DNA from: Hydrogenophaga crocea
GTDB lineage: Bacteria; Pseudomonadota; Gammaproteobacteria; Burkholderiales; Burkholderiaceae_C
Length of the DNA stretch: 64,000 bases
NCBI RefSeq assembly: GCF_011388215.1
Contig: NZ_CP049989.1
Coordinates: forward strand, 1,116,001-1,180,000
Reading direction: 5' to 3'
How positions within the stretch are numbered: position 1 is the first letter of the stretch; each line of letters begins with the position of its first letter. Below the pieces are notes generated by a model that was given only the letters and a program-made list of their open reading frames with translations, was not told where the DNA came from and did no database searches. Below, piece by piece: positions 42,677 to 52,471 of this stretch. A program made the position numbers and the translations under genes.

Positions 42677-43258
42677 ATGAAACTGCTGCCCTTTGCCCTT
42701 ACCCTGAGCGCCCTGGCCTTCGTCCCTTTGGCGGCCGTGGCGCAAACCGCAGTCCCGGCCGCGAAGCCCGCTGCGTCCAAACCCGCCAAACCGCCGCTCG
42801 CGCGCTCGGCCGCCAAGGCGGTCGAAGAAATGACGCCGATCGAAGAGGACAGTTCGGTCACGCTCAGCGAGGCGGATCTGGCCATCGCCCAGCGCGTGTA
42901 CGTGGGCAAGATGCCCTGCGAGCTCGGCGCCTCGGTGCAGGTGACGCCGGCCAAGCGGGCCGGCTTTTTCGTGGTGCAGGTGAGCGGCGGCAGCGGTGGC
43001 CGCTTCTACATGCACCCGGTGGAAAGCCGCACCGGCGCCATCCGGCTCGAAGACCCCAAGCGCGGTGCGCTCTGGCTGCAGCTGGGCAACAAGTCCATGC
43101 TCATGAGCCAGAAGCTCGGCCGCCGCGTGGCCGACGAGTGCATGAGCCCCGAGCAGGTGGTGTTCGCGGGCGAGCTCAAGAAGAACCCGCCCAAGAGCCT
43201 GCTCGAGCCGCTCGACCCGCCGGCGGCAGCGCCCGAGGTCAAGGTCGGCGCGCAGTAA
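42677..43258 (+). CDS. Exported protein of unknown function
   Basis: This 193-aa protein has a clear signal peptide (MKLLPFALTLSALAFVPLAAVAQ) and then an Ala/Lys/Pro-rich linker. A globular part with two cysteines follows (VGKMPCELGASVQVTP and RRVADECMSPEQ), probably joined by a disulfide. The C-terminus is Pro/Ala-rich. No known domain is recognised. It lies alone between the aceA terminator and a convergent lipoprotein gene, 24 bases from its stop. Confidence 0.8.
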   Translation: MKLLPFALTLSALAFVPLAAVAQTAVPAAKPAASKPAKPPLARSAAKAVEEMTPIEEDSSVTLSEADLAIAQRVYVGKMPCELGASVQVTPAKRAGFFVVQVSGGSGGRFYMHPVESRTGAIRLEDPKRGALWLQLGNKSMLMSQKLGRRVADECMSPEQVVFAGELKKNPPKSLLEPLDPPAAAPEVKVGAQ

Positions 43259-43282
43259 GGGCCGAGGCCCTCAATCCCGCGA

Positions 43283-44278
43283 TCAGTGGGGCGCTGGCTG
43301 TTCGCGCACCAGCCGGATGCCCACGAGCGGGTAGCGCGTCTGCACCGTGTTCCAGTTGCGGAAGGCGCAGCGCGTGTAGAGCGGCCAGGTGTGCCACGAA
43401 CCGCCGCGGCGCACTTTCACATTGCCGTCCGCCGGGCCGGCGGGGTCGTTGGTGGGCGAGCGCGCGTAATAGTCTTCGCCATACCAGTCGGACACCCATT
43501 CCCACACGTTGCCATGCATGTCGTGCAGTCCGAAGGCGTTGGGCGCGAACGAGCCCACGGGCGCGGTGAAGGCGTGGCCGTCGCGGCCGGGCAGGGCGCG
43601 TTCGCGCCAGGTCGGCCAGTTCGCGGCGGCGTCCTGATCGAAGGTGTTGCCCGCGCGGAGCAGGCCTTCGGGTTCGTTGCCGTGCTGGTAGCGCCCCTTG
43701 CTGCCGGCGCGGCAGGCGTACTCCCATTCGGCCTCGGTGGGCAGGCGGTAGGTGCGGCCGTCCTGGGCCGAGAGCCAGCGCGCCAGGGCCATGGCGTCGT
43801 TCCAGGTCACGTTGACCACCGGGTGGTCGTCGCCTTGGGGAAAGCCGGGGTTCTGCCACGAGTAGCGCGGCTGGCGGCCTTCGAAGGCGTCGCGCCGGGC
43901 GGTGGTGGCCGGGTCGTAGCCGGGGTTGTAGCCGTAGCCACCGGTGCCATCGGCGATCGACTCGGGCACGTGGCCCGATCGCTGCAGGAAGGCGCGGAAC
44001 TGCCCCACCGTCACCTCGTGCCGGCTCATCTCGAAGGCGCGCGTGATGCGCACGCGGTGCACGGGGGCTTCGTCGGTCAGTCCCTCGAAGCGCGAGCGCT
44101 CCAGGCCGGGGTAGGCGGCGGCGAGCGTGTCCACGGGCTCGTCGCTGCCCATGTCGAACGTGCCGGCGGGCACGGTCACGAAGGCGATGCCCAGCGGGCC
44201 GGTGGGGGCGGGCGCCTGTGCGCAGGCGCTCAGGAGCGTGGCGAGGACCAAGGCCAGCGAGGCGGTGCGCAGCGTCAT
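43283..44278 (-). CDS. SUMF1/FGE-domain lipoprotein
   Basis: This 331-aa lipoprotein has a signal with lipobox ([11 protein letters not shown]), then a formylglycine-generating-enzyme fold: [87 protein letters not shown] and [11 protein letters not shown]. The C-terminal segment where true FGEs carry two catalytic cysteines has only one (YTRCAFRNW). It is therefore probably not a sulfatase activator but a surface or periplasmic member of the wider FGE-like family. ATG 44,278 gives the proper lipoprotein signal. Confidence 0.85.
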   Translation of the reverse strand: MTLRTASLALVLATLLSACAQAPAPTGPLGIAFVTVPAGTFDMGSDEPVDTLAAAYPGLERSRFEGLTDEAPVHRVRITRAFEMSRHEVTVGQFRAFLQRSGHVPESIADGTGGYGYNPGYDPATTARRDAFEGRQPRYSWQNPGFPQGDDHPVVNVTWNDAMALARWLSAQDGRTYRLPTEAEWEYACRAGSKGRYQHGNEPEGLLRAGNTFDQDAAANWPTWRERALPGRDGHAFTAPVGSFAPNAFGLHDMHGNVWEWVSDWYGEDYYARSPTNDPAGPADGNVKVRRGGSWHTWPLYTRCAFRNWNTVQTRYPLVGIRLVREQPAPH

Positions 44279-44334
44279 GCGCGGAGTTTGTGGGACAATT
44301 CCCGTCTTTCGCAATCAGCAAGAACGAGAAAGGC

Positions 44335-44461
44335 ATGTCGGTTATGACACCGCGAACTCAGGAGATCTTCTCCGTGGCCCTTTGAGGCCAGCAGTTCGCG
44401 CCTGCCCGATCCCCTCCCTTCTCCCCCACGAAAGCGCGGCCCCTGCCGCGCTTTTGTTTTT
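44335..44461 (+). ncRNA. Structured leader RNA with terminator upstream of thrS
   Basis: An 8-bp stem (44,351-44,358 with 44,393-44,400) encloses two hairpins, 44,361-44,373 (GGAGA/TCTCC) and 44,375-44,390 (TGGCC/GGCCA), forming a likely three-way junction. It is followed by a 10-bp terminator hairpin (44,431-44,440 with 44,445-44,454) and T residues ending 14 bases before the thrS ATG. A short frame (ATG 44,335 or 44,344, stop 44,383-44,385) covers the first arm and contains two threonine codons. This looks like a regulatory leader, but no known RNA family is claimed. Confidence 0.55.
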
Positions 44462-44474
44462 CCGGACCCGCACC

Positions 44475-46382
44475 ATGCCCCAGATCACGCTTCCCGACGG
44501 TTCGCAACGCAGCTTTCCCGCCCCGGTCACCGTGGCCGACGTGGCCGCGTCGATCGGCGCCGGCCTGGCCAAGGCCGCGCTCGGCGGCAAGGTGGACGGC
44601 AAGCTGGTCGACACCAGCTTCACCATCGACCGCGATGCATCGCTGGCCATCGTGACCGCCAAGGACGCCGATGGCCTGGAGATGATCCGCCACTCCACGG
44701 CCCACCTGCTGGCCTATGCCGTCAAAGAGCTCTACCCCGACGCCCAGGTGACCATCGGCCCGGTGATCGACAACGGCTTCTACTACGACTTCTCGTACAA
44801 GCGCCCCTTCACGCCCGAGGACCTGGCCGCGATCGAAAAGCGCATGGCCGAACTCGCCGCCAAGGACGAGAAGGTCGAGCGCCGCGTGCTGCCGCGCGAC
44901 GAGGCCGTGGCGCACTTCAAGGCCCTGGGCGAGCACTACAAGGCAGAGATCATCGCGAGCATTCCGGCCAACGAAGACGTGAGCCTGTACCGCGAGGGCG
45001 GCTTCGAAGACCTGTGCCGCGGCCCCCACGTGCCCAGCACGGGCAAGCTCAAGCACTTCAAGCTCATGAAGGTGGCCGGCGCCTACTGGCGCGGCGACCA
45101 CCGCAACGAGATGCTGCAACGCATCTACGGCACGGCCTGGGCCAGCAAGGAAGACCTGCAGCAGTACCTGACCATGCTCGAGGAGGCCGAGAAGCGCGAC
45201 CACCGCAAGCTCGGCCGCGAACTCGATCTGTTTCACCTCGACGAGCACTCGCCGGGCACGGTGTTCTGGCACCCCAAGGGCTGGGCGATCTGGCAGGAGG
45301 TGGAGCAGTACATGCGCCGCGTGTACCGCGACAACGGCTACCAGGAGGTCAAGGGCCCGCAGATTCTCGACAAATCGCTGTGGGAAAAGACCGGCCACTG
45401 GGACAAGTACCGCGAGAACATGTTCACCACGGAATCGGAGAAGCGCGAGTACGCGCTCAAGCCGATGAACTGTCCGGGCCACATCCTCATCTACAAGCAG
45501 GGCATCAAGAGCTACCGCGATCTGCCACTGCGCTACGGCGAGTTCGGCGCCTGCCACCGCAACGAGCCCACGGGCGGCCTGCACGGCATCATGCGTGTGC
45601 GCGGCTTCACCCAGGACGACGGCCACATCTTCTGCACCGAGGACATGATCCAGTCCGAGGTGACGGCCTTCACCGCGCTGCTGCAGAAGGTCTACAAGGA
45701 CTTCGGCTTCACCGAAATCCTCTACAAGCTCTCGACGCGTCCTGAGAAGCGCATCGGCACCGAGGAGAGCTGGGACCGCGCCGAAGCCGCGCTGGCCGAG
45801 GGCCTGCGCGCGTCGGGCTGCGAGTTCGAGTACCTGCCGGGCGAGGGCGCCTTCTACGGGCCCAAGATCGAGTACACGCTGAAGGACGCGCTGGGACGAC
45901 AGTGGCAGTGCGGCACGATCCAGGTTGACCCCAACCTGCCCGAGCGCCTCGACGCCGAGTTCGTGGGCGAAGACGGCTCGCGCCACCGGCCCATCATGCT
46001 GCACCGCGCCATCGTGGGCAGCCTCGAGCGTTTCATCGGCATCCTGATCGAGCAGCACGCCGGGGCGCTGCCGGCCTGGCTCGCTCCGGTGCAGGTGGCG
46101 GTGCTCAACATCACGGATTCGCAGGCGGATTACTGTCGTGACGTCGCGAAAGCTCTGCAGAATCAAGGGCTTAGGGTCACGACCGACCTGCGCAACGAGA
46201 AAATTACGTATAAAATCCGGGAGCACGCGTTGCAAAAGCTGCCTTTCATTGCCGTTGTGGGCGACAAGGAGAAGGCTGCTGGTGCGGTGGCGGTGCGGGC
46301 CCGGGGCAACAAAGACCTCGGGGTCATGCCCCTGGAGGCTTTCTCCGAACTGGTGGCCAACACGGTGTCCTCCAAGGCCTGA
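44475..46382 (+). CDS. thrS: Threonyl-tRNA synthetase
   Basis: This 635-aa class II synthetase has the N-terminal TGS domain ([25 protein letters not shown]), the editing domain with [14 protein letters not shown], the catalytic core with zinc ligands (KPMNCPGH) and motifs 2 and 3 ([41 protein letters not shown]), and the anticodon domain. ATG 44,475 gives the standard N-terminus; the open frame upstream is leader. It heads the operon reaching to ihfA. Confidence 0.97.
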   Translation: MPQITLPDGSQRSFPAPVTVADVAASIGAGLAKAALGGKVDGKLVDTSFTIDRDASLAIVTAKDADGLEMIRHSTAHLLAYAVKELYPDAQVTIGPVIDNGFYYDFSYKRPFTPEDLAAIEKRMAELAAKDEKVERRVLPRDEAVAHFKALGEHYKAEIIASIPANEDVSLYREGGFEDLCRGPHVPSTGKLKHFKLMKVAGAYWRGDHRNEMLQRIYGTAWASKEDLQQYLTMLEEAEKRDHRKLGRELDLFHLDEHSPGTVFWHPKGWAIWQEVEQYMRRVYRDNGYQEVKGPQILDKSLWEKTGHWDKYRENMFTTESEKREYALKPMNCPGHILIYKQGIKSYRDLPLRYGEFGACHRNEPTGGLHGIMRVRGFTQDDGHIFCTEDMIQSEVTAFTALLQKVYKDFGFTEILYKLSTRPEKRIGTEESWDRAEAALAEGLRASGCEFEYLPGEGAFYGPKIEYTLKDALGRQWQCGTIQVDPNLPERLDAEFVGEDGSRHRPIMLHRAIVGSLERFIGILIEQHAGALPAWLAPVQVAVLNITDSQADYCRDVAKALQNQGLRVTTDLRNEKITYKIREHALQKLPFIAVVGDKEKAAGAVAVRARGNKDLGVMPLEAFSELVANTVSSKA

Positions 46383-46443
46383 GCGCAAAGCCGCTCGCGC
46401 CCGGGCACCGACCCGCAGTCGCCGCGCTCGACGCGTACACCCC

Positions 46444-46463
46444 GCGGCCGCAAGGCCGCTTTT
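46444..46463 (+). terminator. Terminator-like hairpin between thrS and infC
   Basis: A 6-bp stem (46,444-46,449 with 46,454-46,459) with a GCAA loop is followed by TTTT. It is short, so it probably only lowers readthrough into infC or serves as an RNA processing or regulatory site. Confidence 0.45.
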
Positions 46464-46498
46464 GATTCCATCAACCGCCCCTTTCCAAGGAAGCAACC

Positions 46499-47107
46499 AT
46501 CGCTACCAACTTTCGCGACCGCCGCCAGCGTGAAGAACGTGCGCACCGCCTGAACCGGGAAATCATGGCCCCCGAGGTCCGCCTCAACGGCCCCGAAAAC
46601 GAGCCGCTGGGCATCGTGAGCTTGCAAGAGGCCCTTCGCATGGCCGGCGAGCTCGACGTCGATCTCGTGGAGATCGCGGCCACGGCCAATCCGCCGGTGT
46701 GCCGCCTGATGGACTACGGCAAGTTCAAGTACCAGGAACAGAAGAAGGCGGCCGAAGCGAAAGCCAAGCAGACGGTCATCGAGATCAAGGAAATCAAGTT
46801 CCGCCCTGGCACCGACGACGGCGACTACAACATCAAGATGCGCAACATCCGGCGCTTTCTCGATGAGGGCGACAAGTGCAAGATCACGCTGCGTTTCCGC
46901 GGCCGCGAGATCACGCACCAGGAACTGGGTCTGGCGCTGCTGGACCGCATCCGCAACGACCTCGGCGACACGATCGTGGTGGAGCAATTCCCCAAGCTCG
47001 AAGGCCGGCAGATGATCATGATGATCGCGCCGAGCCGCAAGAAGGCGGGCGGACAGAACAAACCGGCCGAGGCGGCAACGCCCGCGGCTACCCCTTCGGC
47101 GGCCTGA
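46499..47107 (+). CDS. infC: Translation initiation factor IF-3 (AUC start)
   Basis: This 202-aa protein binds the small ribosomal subunit and checks the start codon. Homology begins upstream of the first ATG (46,565): [28 protein letters not shown] fits the IF-3 N-terminus, and the codon at its head is ATC 46,499, six bases after AAGGAAG. IF-3 genes commonly use rare starts (AUU in E. coli), giving feedback control. The signature [16 protein letters not shown], the linker, and the C-domain motif [10 protein letters not shown] and [11 protein letters not shown] are intact. An Ala/Pro tail extends the C-terminus. Confidence 0.92.
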   Translation: MATNFRDRRQREERAHRLNREIMAPEVRLNGPENEPLGIVSLQEALRMAGELDVDLVEIAATANPPVCRLMDYGKFKYQEQKKAAEAKAKQTVIEIKEIKFRPGTDDGDYNIKMRNIRRFLDEGDKCKITLRFRGREITHQELGLALLDRIRNDLGDTIVVEQFPKLEGRQMIMMIAPSRKKAGGQNKPAEAATPAATPSAA

Positions 47108-47126
47108 GCCGGCGAAGCATCCGATT

Positions 47127-47156
47127 GATCGGTCGAGGTTGGTCCCTCGGCCGATC
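47127..47156 (+). promoter_or_regulatory. Strong hairpin before rpmI
   Basis: A 12-bp stem (47,127-47,138 with 47,145-47,156, one G-T pair) with a 6-base loop lies in the 181-bp gap between infC and rpmI. In many bacteria ribosomal protein L20 represses rpmI-rplT by binding a structured leader here. The hairpin is clear; its link to L20 is inference. Confidence 0.5.
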
Positions 47157-47288
47157 GAGGCGCCCGCCGCAAGGTGAGCGCCGAACGCCACCCCGCAAGG
47201 GGCGGTGACAAAAGTGGCTCGGGGCCCATCAAGACCGCGGTTCGTTGCCGCGGGCGCCTCACGAGCACAAATCAAAAGGAGCATTCCA

Positions 47289-47492
47289 ATGCCCAAGATG
47301 AAGACCAAGAGCAGCGCGAAGAAGCGTTTTCGCGTTCGTCCCGGTGGCACCGTCAAGCGCGGTCAAGCCTTCAAGCGTCACATCCTGACCAAGAAGACCA
47401 CCAAGAACAAGCGCCACCTGCGGGGTGCGGTGAATGTGCATGAGACCAACATGGGTCACATGGCGCAGATGCTGCCTTTCGCCGGGCTGTAA
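47289..47492 (+). CDS. rpmI: 50S ribosomal protein L35
   Basis: This 67-aa basic protein ([19 protein letters not shown], then [23 protein letters not shown]) is a textbook L35 sequence. AAAAGGAG is present before ATG 47,289. It is followed by rplT after 37 bases. Confidence 0.97.
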   Translation: MPKMKTKSSAKKRFRVRPGGTVKRGQAFKRHILTKKTTKNKRHLRGAVNVHETNMGHMAQMLPFAGL

Positions 47493-47529
47493 GGCTGGCT
47501 TGTAATCACGACGAACAAGGAGAAGCAAC

Positions 47530-47892
47530 ATGCCTCGCGTCAAACGTGGTGTCACGGCTCGCGCCCGACACAAGAAAGTTCTGGCCCTCGCCAAAGGTTT
47601 CCGCGGCCGCCGCGGTAACGTCTTCCGCATCGCCAAACAGGCGGTGATGAAGGCCGGCCAGTACGCCTACCGCGACCGCCGCACCAAGAAACGTGTGTTC
47701 CGCCAACTGTGGATCGCCCGTATCAACGCCGGTGCACGCGCCAACGGCCTGACGTACAGCCAGTTCGCCAACGGTCTGAAGAAGGCCCAGATCGAGATCG
47801 ACCGCAAGGTCCTCGCCGACCTGGCCGTCAACGATCCCGCGGCTTTCGGCAGCATCGTGGAGCAGGTCAAAGCCAAGCTGGCCAACGCTTGA
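47530..47892 (+). CDS. rplT: 50S ribosomal protein L20
   Basis: This 120-aa basic protein ([36 protein letters not shown] and [23 protein letters not shown]) is full-length L20. It is an early assembly protein of the 50S subunit and a likely repressor of its own operon. AAGGAG lies nine bases before the ATG. Confidence 0.98.
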   Translation: MPRVKRGVTARARHKKVLALAKGFRGRRGNVFRIAKQAVMKAGQYAYRDRRTKKRVFRQLWIARINAGARANGLTYSQFANGLKKAQIEIDRKVLADLAVNDPAAFGSIVEQVKAKLANA

Positions 47893-47930
47893 TCCCCGGC
47901 CGGGCGGCTTGTCCGCCCGCGGCCGTTCGA

Positions 47931-47976
47931 AAGGGTTGAGGCTTGAGGGGTCACCCGCCGGCTTCAGCCCTTTTTT
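47931..47976 (+). terminator. Terminator / attenuator-like hairpin before pheS
   Basis: An 11-bp stem (47,931-47,941 with 47,962-47,972, two wobble pairs) followed by six T residues ends 22 bases before the pheS ATG. No phenylalanine-rich leader peptide is seen in the gap. It may end most rplT transcripts or act as an attenuator for pheST. Confidence 0.65.
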
Positions 47977-47998
47977 CATTGCATCGGACACCCATCGC

Positions 47999-49051
47999 AT
48001 GAACGAGTTGGACTCCCTGGTTCACAGCGCGCGCGCCGAATTCGCGCAGGCCGCCACGCCGGCCGAGCTGGAGAACGCCAAGGCCCGTTACCTCGGCAAG
48101 GCCGGCCGCATCACCGAGCTCATGAAGGGCATGGGGGCGCTGTCGGTCGACGAGAAGAAGACGCGCGGTGCCGCGATCAACGTCGCCAAGCAGGCCGTCG
48201 AGGCCGCACTCACCGAGCGCCGCCAGGCCCTGGCCGACGCCGAACTGCAGGCCCAGCTCAAGGCCGAAGCGCTGGACGTGAGTCTGCCGGGCCGCCAGCG
48301 CGGCGCGGGCGGGCTGCACCCGGTGAGCCTCACGCTCGAACGCATCGAGGCCATCTTCGGCTCCATGGGCTTCGAGGTCGCCGACGGCCCCGAGATCGAG
48401 TCCGACTGGTTCAACTTCACCGCCTTGAACACGCCCGAGGACCACCCGGCGCGTTCCATGCACGACACCTTCTACGTCGAAGGCGGTTCGGCCAAGGCGC
48501 CCAACCTGCTGCGCACGCACACCAGTCCGATGCAGATCCGCCACGCGGTGCAGCACGTCAAGCGCCACCGCGCGGCGCTCGACGCGGGGCAGGGCATGCC
48601 CGAGATCCGCGTGATCGCGCCGGGCCGCACCTACCGCGTCGACAGCGACGCCACGCACTCGCCCATGTTCCATCAGTGCGAAGGCCTGTGGATCGGCGAG
48701 AACGTGAGCTTCAAGGACCTCAAGGTCGTCTTCACCGATTTCTGCCGCACCTTCTTCGAGAGCGAAGACCTGGTGCTGCGCTTCCGCCCGAGCTTCTTCC
48801 CGTTCACCGAGCCCAGCGCCGAGATCGACATCCAGTTCCAGAGCGGCCCGCTGGCCGGGCGCTGGCTCGAGGTGGCGGGCTCGGGCCAGGTGCACCCGAA
48901 CGTGGTGCGCAACATGGGCCTGGACCCTGAGCGTTACATCGGCTTTGCCTTCGGCATGGGGCCCGACCGCCTGACCATGCTGCGCTATGGCGTGAACGAC
49001 CTGCGCCTGTTCTTCGACGGCGACGTGCGTTTCCTCAGCCAGTTCCGATAA
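47999..49051 (+). CDS. pheS: Phenylalanyl-tRNA synthetase alpha subunit
   Basis: This 350-aa class II catalytic subunit has an N-terminal coiled coil for tRNA binding (residues 1-85), then [22 protein letters not shown]. Motif 2 is near [23 protein letters not shown] and motif 3 in [22 protein letters not shown] 47,999 gives the expected MNELDSLV start. It pairs with PheT encoded 25 bases downstream. Confidence 0.97.
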   Translation: MNELDSLVHSARAEFAQAATPAELENAKARYLGKAGRITELMKGMGALSVDEKKTRGAAINVAKQAVEAALTERRQALADAELQAQLKAEALDVSLPGRQRGAGGLHPVSLTLERIEAIFGSMGFEVADGPEIESDWFNFTALNTPEDHPARSMHDTFYVEGGSAKAPNLLRTHTSPMQIRHAVQHVKRHRAALDAGQGMPEIRVIAPGRTYRVDSDATHSPMFHQCEGLWIGENVSFKDLKVVFTDFCRTFFESEDLVLRFRPSFFPFTEPSAEIDIQFQSGPLAGRWLEVAGSGQVHPNVVRNMGLDPERYIGFAFGMGPDRLTMLRYGVNDLRLFFDGDVRFLSQFR

Positions 49052-49076
49052 GCCGACCAGCCGACAAGCGACCACC

Positions 49077-51497
49077 ATGCAATTCCCCGAATCCTGGCTG
49101 CGCGCCTTCTGCAACCCGCCGCTGACCAGCCAGCAACTCGCCGACACCCTCACCATGGCCGGGCTCGAGGTCGAGGAGCTGCGCCCCGTGGCCCCGCCGT
49201 TCTCCAAGGTCGTGGTGGGCGAGATCAGGGCCGCCGAGCAGCACCCGAACGCCGACCGCCTGCGCGTGTGCCAGGTGGACGTGGGGCAGGGCGCCTTGCT
49301 CAACATCGTGTGCGGTGCGCCCAATGCGCGCGTGGGCATCAAGGTGCCGTGCGCGCTCGTGGGCGCCGAACTGCCGCCCGGTGACGACGGCAAGCCCTTT
49401 GCGATCAAGCTCGGCAAGCTGCGCGGCGTGGAAAGCCAGGGCATGCTGTGCTCGGCGCGCGAGCTCAAGCTCTCGGAAGACCATGGCGGCCTGCTCGAAC
49501 TGCCGGCCGACGCCGTGGTGGGCCGCGACATCCGTGAGCAGCTCGCGCTCGACGACATGCTGTTCACGCTCAAGCTCACGCCCAACCTGGCGCACTGCCT
49601 GAGCGTGTACGGCATTGCGCGCGAGCTCTCGGCCATCACGGGTGCACCGCTGCAGGCGCCGAGCTTCCCGGCGGCGCCCGTGGCGCTGGCCGAGCGCCTG
49701 CCCGTGCGCGTGGAAGCCGCCGATCTGTGTGGCCGGTTCAGCGGCCGTGTGGTGCGTGGCGTGAACACGCAGGTGCAGACGCCGGCCTGGATGGTGGAAC
49801 GACTGGCGCGCTGCGGCCAGCGCAGCGTCTCGCCGCTGGTGGACATCTCCAACTACGTGATGTTCGAGTTCGGCCGCCCCTCGCACATCTTCGACCTCGA
49901 CAAGATCCACGGCGGCCTGCAGGTGCGCTGGGGCCGTGCGGGCGAATCGCTCAAGCTGCTCAACGGCAACACCATCACGGTCGACGCCGAGGTCGGCGTG
50001 ATCGCCGACGAGCAGGCGGTGGAGTCGCTCGCGGGCATCATGGGCGGCGACGCCACCGCGGTGTCCGACGACACGAAGAACATCTACATCGAGGCCGCGT
50101 TCTGGTGGCCCAAGGCCATCGCGGGCCGCTCACGCCGCTACAACTTCAGCACCGACGCGGGCCACCGCTTCGAGCGCGGCGTCGATCCCTCGACCACGGT
50201 CGAGCACATCGAACACATCACGCGCCTCGTGCTCGAGATCTGCGGCGGCCAGGCCGGCCCGATCGACGACCACGTGGTCAATGTGCCGCAGCCCAGGCCC
50301 GTGACGCTGCGCGTGGCGCGCGCGAGCAAGGTCATCGGCATGCCCGTGAGCCAGGCGCAGTGCGCCGACACCCTGCGTCGCCTGGGCCTGGCGGTGCAGG
50401 AAGGCGAGGGCACGGTGACCGTCACGCCGCCGGCCTACCGCTTCGATCTGCAGATCGAGGAAGACCTGATCGAAGAGGTGGTGCGCCTGATCGGCTACGA
50501 GCAGCTGCCGACCACGCCGCCGCTGGCGCCCATCACCGCCAAGATCCGCCCCGAGGCGCGCCGCGGCCCGTTCGCGCTGCGCCGCCAGCTCGCGCAGCTG
50601 GGCTACCAGGAAACCATCAACTTCAGCTTCGTCGAGGCGCGGTGGGAGCATGAACTCGCGGGCAACGCCGACCCGATCAAGCTGCTCAACCCGATCGCGA
50701 GCCAGATGAGCGTGATGCGCTCCTCGCTCGTGGGCAGCCTGATCGCCGCGCTCAAGTTCAACCTCGACCGCCGCGCGGAGCGCGTGCGCCTGTTCGAGAT
50801 CGGCCGCGTGTTCCGCAAGGACACGTCGGTCGCCGACAGCGACACCAGCGTGGCCGGCTTCGACCAGCCCATGCGCGTGGCCGGCCTGGCCGGCGGTCCG
50901 GTCAATGCCTTGCAGTGGGGCGAGGCCGAACGCGTGGCCGACTTCTTCGACGCCAAAGGCGATGTCGAGGCGCTGCTCGCGCCGCGCCGCGCCGAGTTCC
51001 GCGCCGCCGAGCACCCCGCGATGCACCCGGGCCGTTGCGCCGCCGTCTGGCTCGATGGCCGCTGCATCGGCCATGTGGGCGAACTGCATCCGCGCTGGCG
51101 CCAGGCCTACGACTTGCCCAGCGCCCCCGTGCTGTTCGAACTTGAACTCGACGCGGTGCTGGCCCGTCCCGTGCCCGTGTTCCAGGGCGTGAGCCGCCAC
51201 CAGCCGGTCGAGCGCGACCTGGCCCTGGTGGTGAACGAGTCGGTGACGCACGACGCGGTGCTGTCGGCCATCCGCGCCGCGGGCGGCGAGTGGCTGCGCG
51301 ACGCGGTGCTGTTCGATGTCTACCGGCCCAAGAAAGGCGCGCCCGCGGGCAACCTGGCCGCCGACGAGAAGAGCCTCGCGGTGCGCCTCGTGCTCAACCG
51401 CGACGACGCTACACTGACCGAAGAACAGATCGAGGCCACGGTGGCCGCGGCACTGGCGGCGCTGCAACAGCGCACCGGCGCGCGCCTGCGCACCTGA
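49077..51497 (+). CDS. pheT: Phenylalanyl-tRNA synthetase beta subunit
   Basis: This 806-aa subunit carries the tRNA-binding EMAP-like domain (VVVGEIRAAEQHPNADRLRVCQVDVGQG), the B3/B4 editing domain (VDISNYVMFEFGRPSHIFDLDKIHG), the B5 domain and a C-terminal ferredoxin-like anticodon domain (VFQGVSRHQPVERDLALVVNE). It forms the alpha2-beta2 enzyme with PheS. It ends 32 bases before ihfA. Confidence 0.97.
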   Translation: MQFPESWLRAFCNPPLTSQQLADTLTMAGLEVEELRPVAPPFSKVVVGEIRAAEQHPNADRLRVCQVDVGQGALLNIVCGAPNARVGIKVPCALVGAELPPGDDGKPFAIKLGKLRGVESQGMLCSARELKLSEDHGGLLELPADAVVGRDIREQLALDDMLFTLKLTPNLAHCLSVYGIARELSAITGAPLQAPSFPAAPVALAERLPVRVEAADLCGRFSGRVVRGVNTQVQTPAWMVERLARCGQRSVSPLVDISNYVMFEFGRPSHIFDLDKIHGGLQVRWGRAGESLKLLNGNTITVDAEVGVIADEQAVESLAGIMGGDATAVSDDTKNIYIEAAFWWPKAIAGRSRRYNFSTDAGHRFERGVDPSTTVEHIEHITRLVLEICGGQAGPIDDHVVNVPQPRPVTLRVARASKVIGMPVSQAQCADTLRRLGLAVQEGEGTVTVTPPAYRFDLQIEEDLIEEVVRLIGYEQLPTTPPLAPITAKIRPEARRGPFALRRQLAQLGYQETINFSFVEARWEHELAGNADPIKLLNPIASQMSVMRSSLVGSLIAALKFNLDRRAERVRLFEIGRVFRKDTSVADSDTSVAGFDQPMRVAGLAGGPVNALQWGEAERVADFFDAKGDVEALLAPRRAEFRAAEHPAMHPGRCAAVWLDGRCIGHVGELHPRWRQAYDLPSAPVLFELELDAVLARPVPVFQGVSRHQPVERDLALVVNESVTHDAVLSAIRAAGGEWLRDAVLFDVYRPKKGAPAGNLAADEKSLAVRLVLNRDDATLTEEQIEATVAAALAALQQRTGARLRT

Positions 51498-51529
51498 ACC
51501 CGGCCCGTCGCAAGCAAGGAGATCGAAGA

Positions 51530-51856
51530 ATGGAACTGGCTGTCGAAAGCCTCGAAACCCCGGCCCTCACGAAGGCGCAACTGGCCGAGCTGCTGTTCGA
51601 CCAGATCGGTCTGAACAAGCGTGAGTCCAAGGACATGATCGACGCTTTCTTCGACCTCATCACCGAGAGCCTGGTCAACGGGACCGACGTGAAGATCTCC
51701 GGCTTCGGCAATTTCCAGATCCGCACCAAGGCGGCCCGTCCCGGCCGCAATCCGCGCACCGGCGAGCCCGTGGCCATCGAGGCACGCCGCGTGGTCACCT
51801 TCCACGCCAGCCCCAAGCTCAAGGAGCAGGTGCAGGCGGCGGTCATCGGCGATTGA
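51530..51856 (+). CDS. ihfA: Integration host factor alpha subunit
   Basis: This 108-aa DNA-bending protein has the HU/IHF fold: a helical N-terminus (LTKAQLAELLFDQIGLNKRESKDMIDAFFDLI) and the beta arm GFGNFQIRTKAARPGRNPRTGEPVAIEARRVVTFHAS with the intercalating proline region. AAGGAG lies before ATG 51,530. Its place after pheT is the usual one. Confidence 0.96.
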   Translation: MELAVESLETPALTKAQLAELLFDQIGLNKRESKDMIDAFFDLITESLVNGTDVKISGFGNFQIRTKAARPGRNPRTGEPVAIEARRVVTFHASPKLKEQVQAAVIGD

Positions 51857-51978
51857 TCGCCGCTGCTCGGCCGCCTGGAGTCTGGCTGCAACATATCTCA
51901 CGAAAACCGGCATACCCCCCTCCGGTTGGCCGGCACTTAGAGTAAATTCAAGGTTCGGTTTCTACCGCCTTGATTTAC

Positions 51979-52434
51979 ATGGAGAATTCTCTCCCCCCGA
52001 TTCCCGCCAAGCGCTACTTCACCATCGGTGAGGTGGGCGAGCTCTGTGGCGTCAAGCCGCACGTGCTGCGCTACTGGGAGCAGGAGTTCACTCAGCTGCG
52101 CCCCATGAAGCGCCGGGGCAACCGGCGCTATTACCAGCACCACGAGGTGTTGATGATCCGTCGCATCCGCGAGCTGCTGTACGAACAGGGCTTCACCATC
52201 AGCGGGGCGCGCAACAAGTTGCAGGAACTGGCCCAGACCGAACGCGACGAGAAGCGCCGCCGCGACGACGAGGACGAGGCCATCGATGTGATCGATCTCG
52301 ACGCCGTCATCCACGAGGACGACACGGTGGTGGTGTCGGCCACGGTGGCCGCGCCGGTGGTCCCGACTTCGCTCGTGAGCGAGGTGCGGCGCGAGTTGCT
52401 CGAAATTCGCGAACTTCTGCGCCTGACTCCCTGA
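51979..52434 (+). CDS. MerR-family regulator
   Basis: This 151-aa protein has a winged helix-turn-helix at residues 15-80 (YFTIGEVGELCGVKPHVLRYWEQEF and RRYYQHHEVLMIRRIRELLYEQGFTI), followed by a charged helix and an acidic linker. No metal-binding cysteines are near the C-terminus. Such a short MerR gene next to ihfA is conserved in betaproteobacteria; target unknown. A TTG at 51,970 is in frame but ATG 51,979 is preferred. Confidence 0.88.
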   Translation: MENSLPPIPAKRYFTIGEVGELCGVKPHVLRYWEQEFTQLRPMKRRGNRRYYQHHEVLMIRRIRELLYEQGFTISGARNKLQELAQTERDEKRRRDDEDEAIDVIDLDAVIHEDDTVVVSATVAAPVVPTSLVSEVRRELLEIRELLRLTP

Positions 52435-52460
52435 AAACGGCCTTTTTCGCAGGCTATAAT
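52432..52460 (+). promoter_or_regulatory. Promoter of tRNA-Pro
   Basis: A consensus -10 TATAAT lies at 52,455-52,460, 11 bases before the tRNA. A weak -35 (TGAAAA at 52,432-52,437) is 17 bases upstream. Confidence 0.65.
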
Positions 52461-52471
52461 GCGAGGCTTGT

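Noticed and set aside
44127..44474. An open frame extending thrS upstream by 116 codons
   Set aside because: It runs through the lipoprotein gene on the other strand and the terminator hairpin; homology to ThrRS begins at ATG 44,475.
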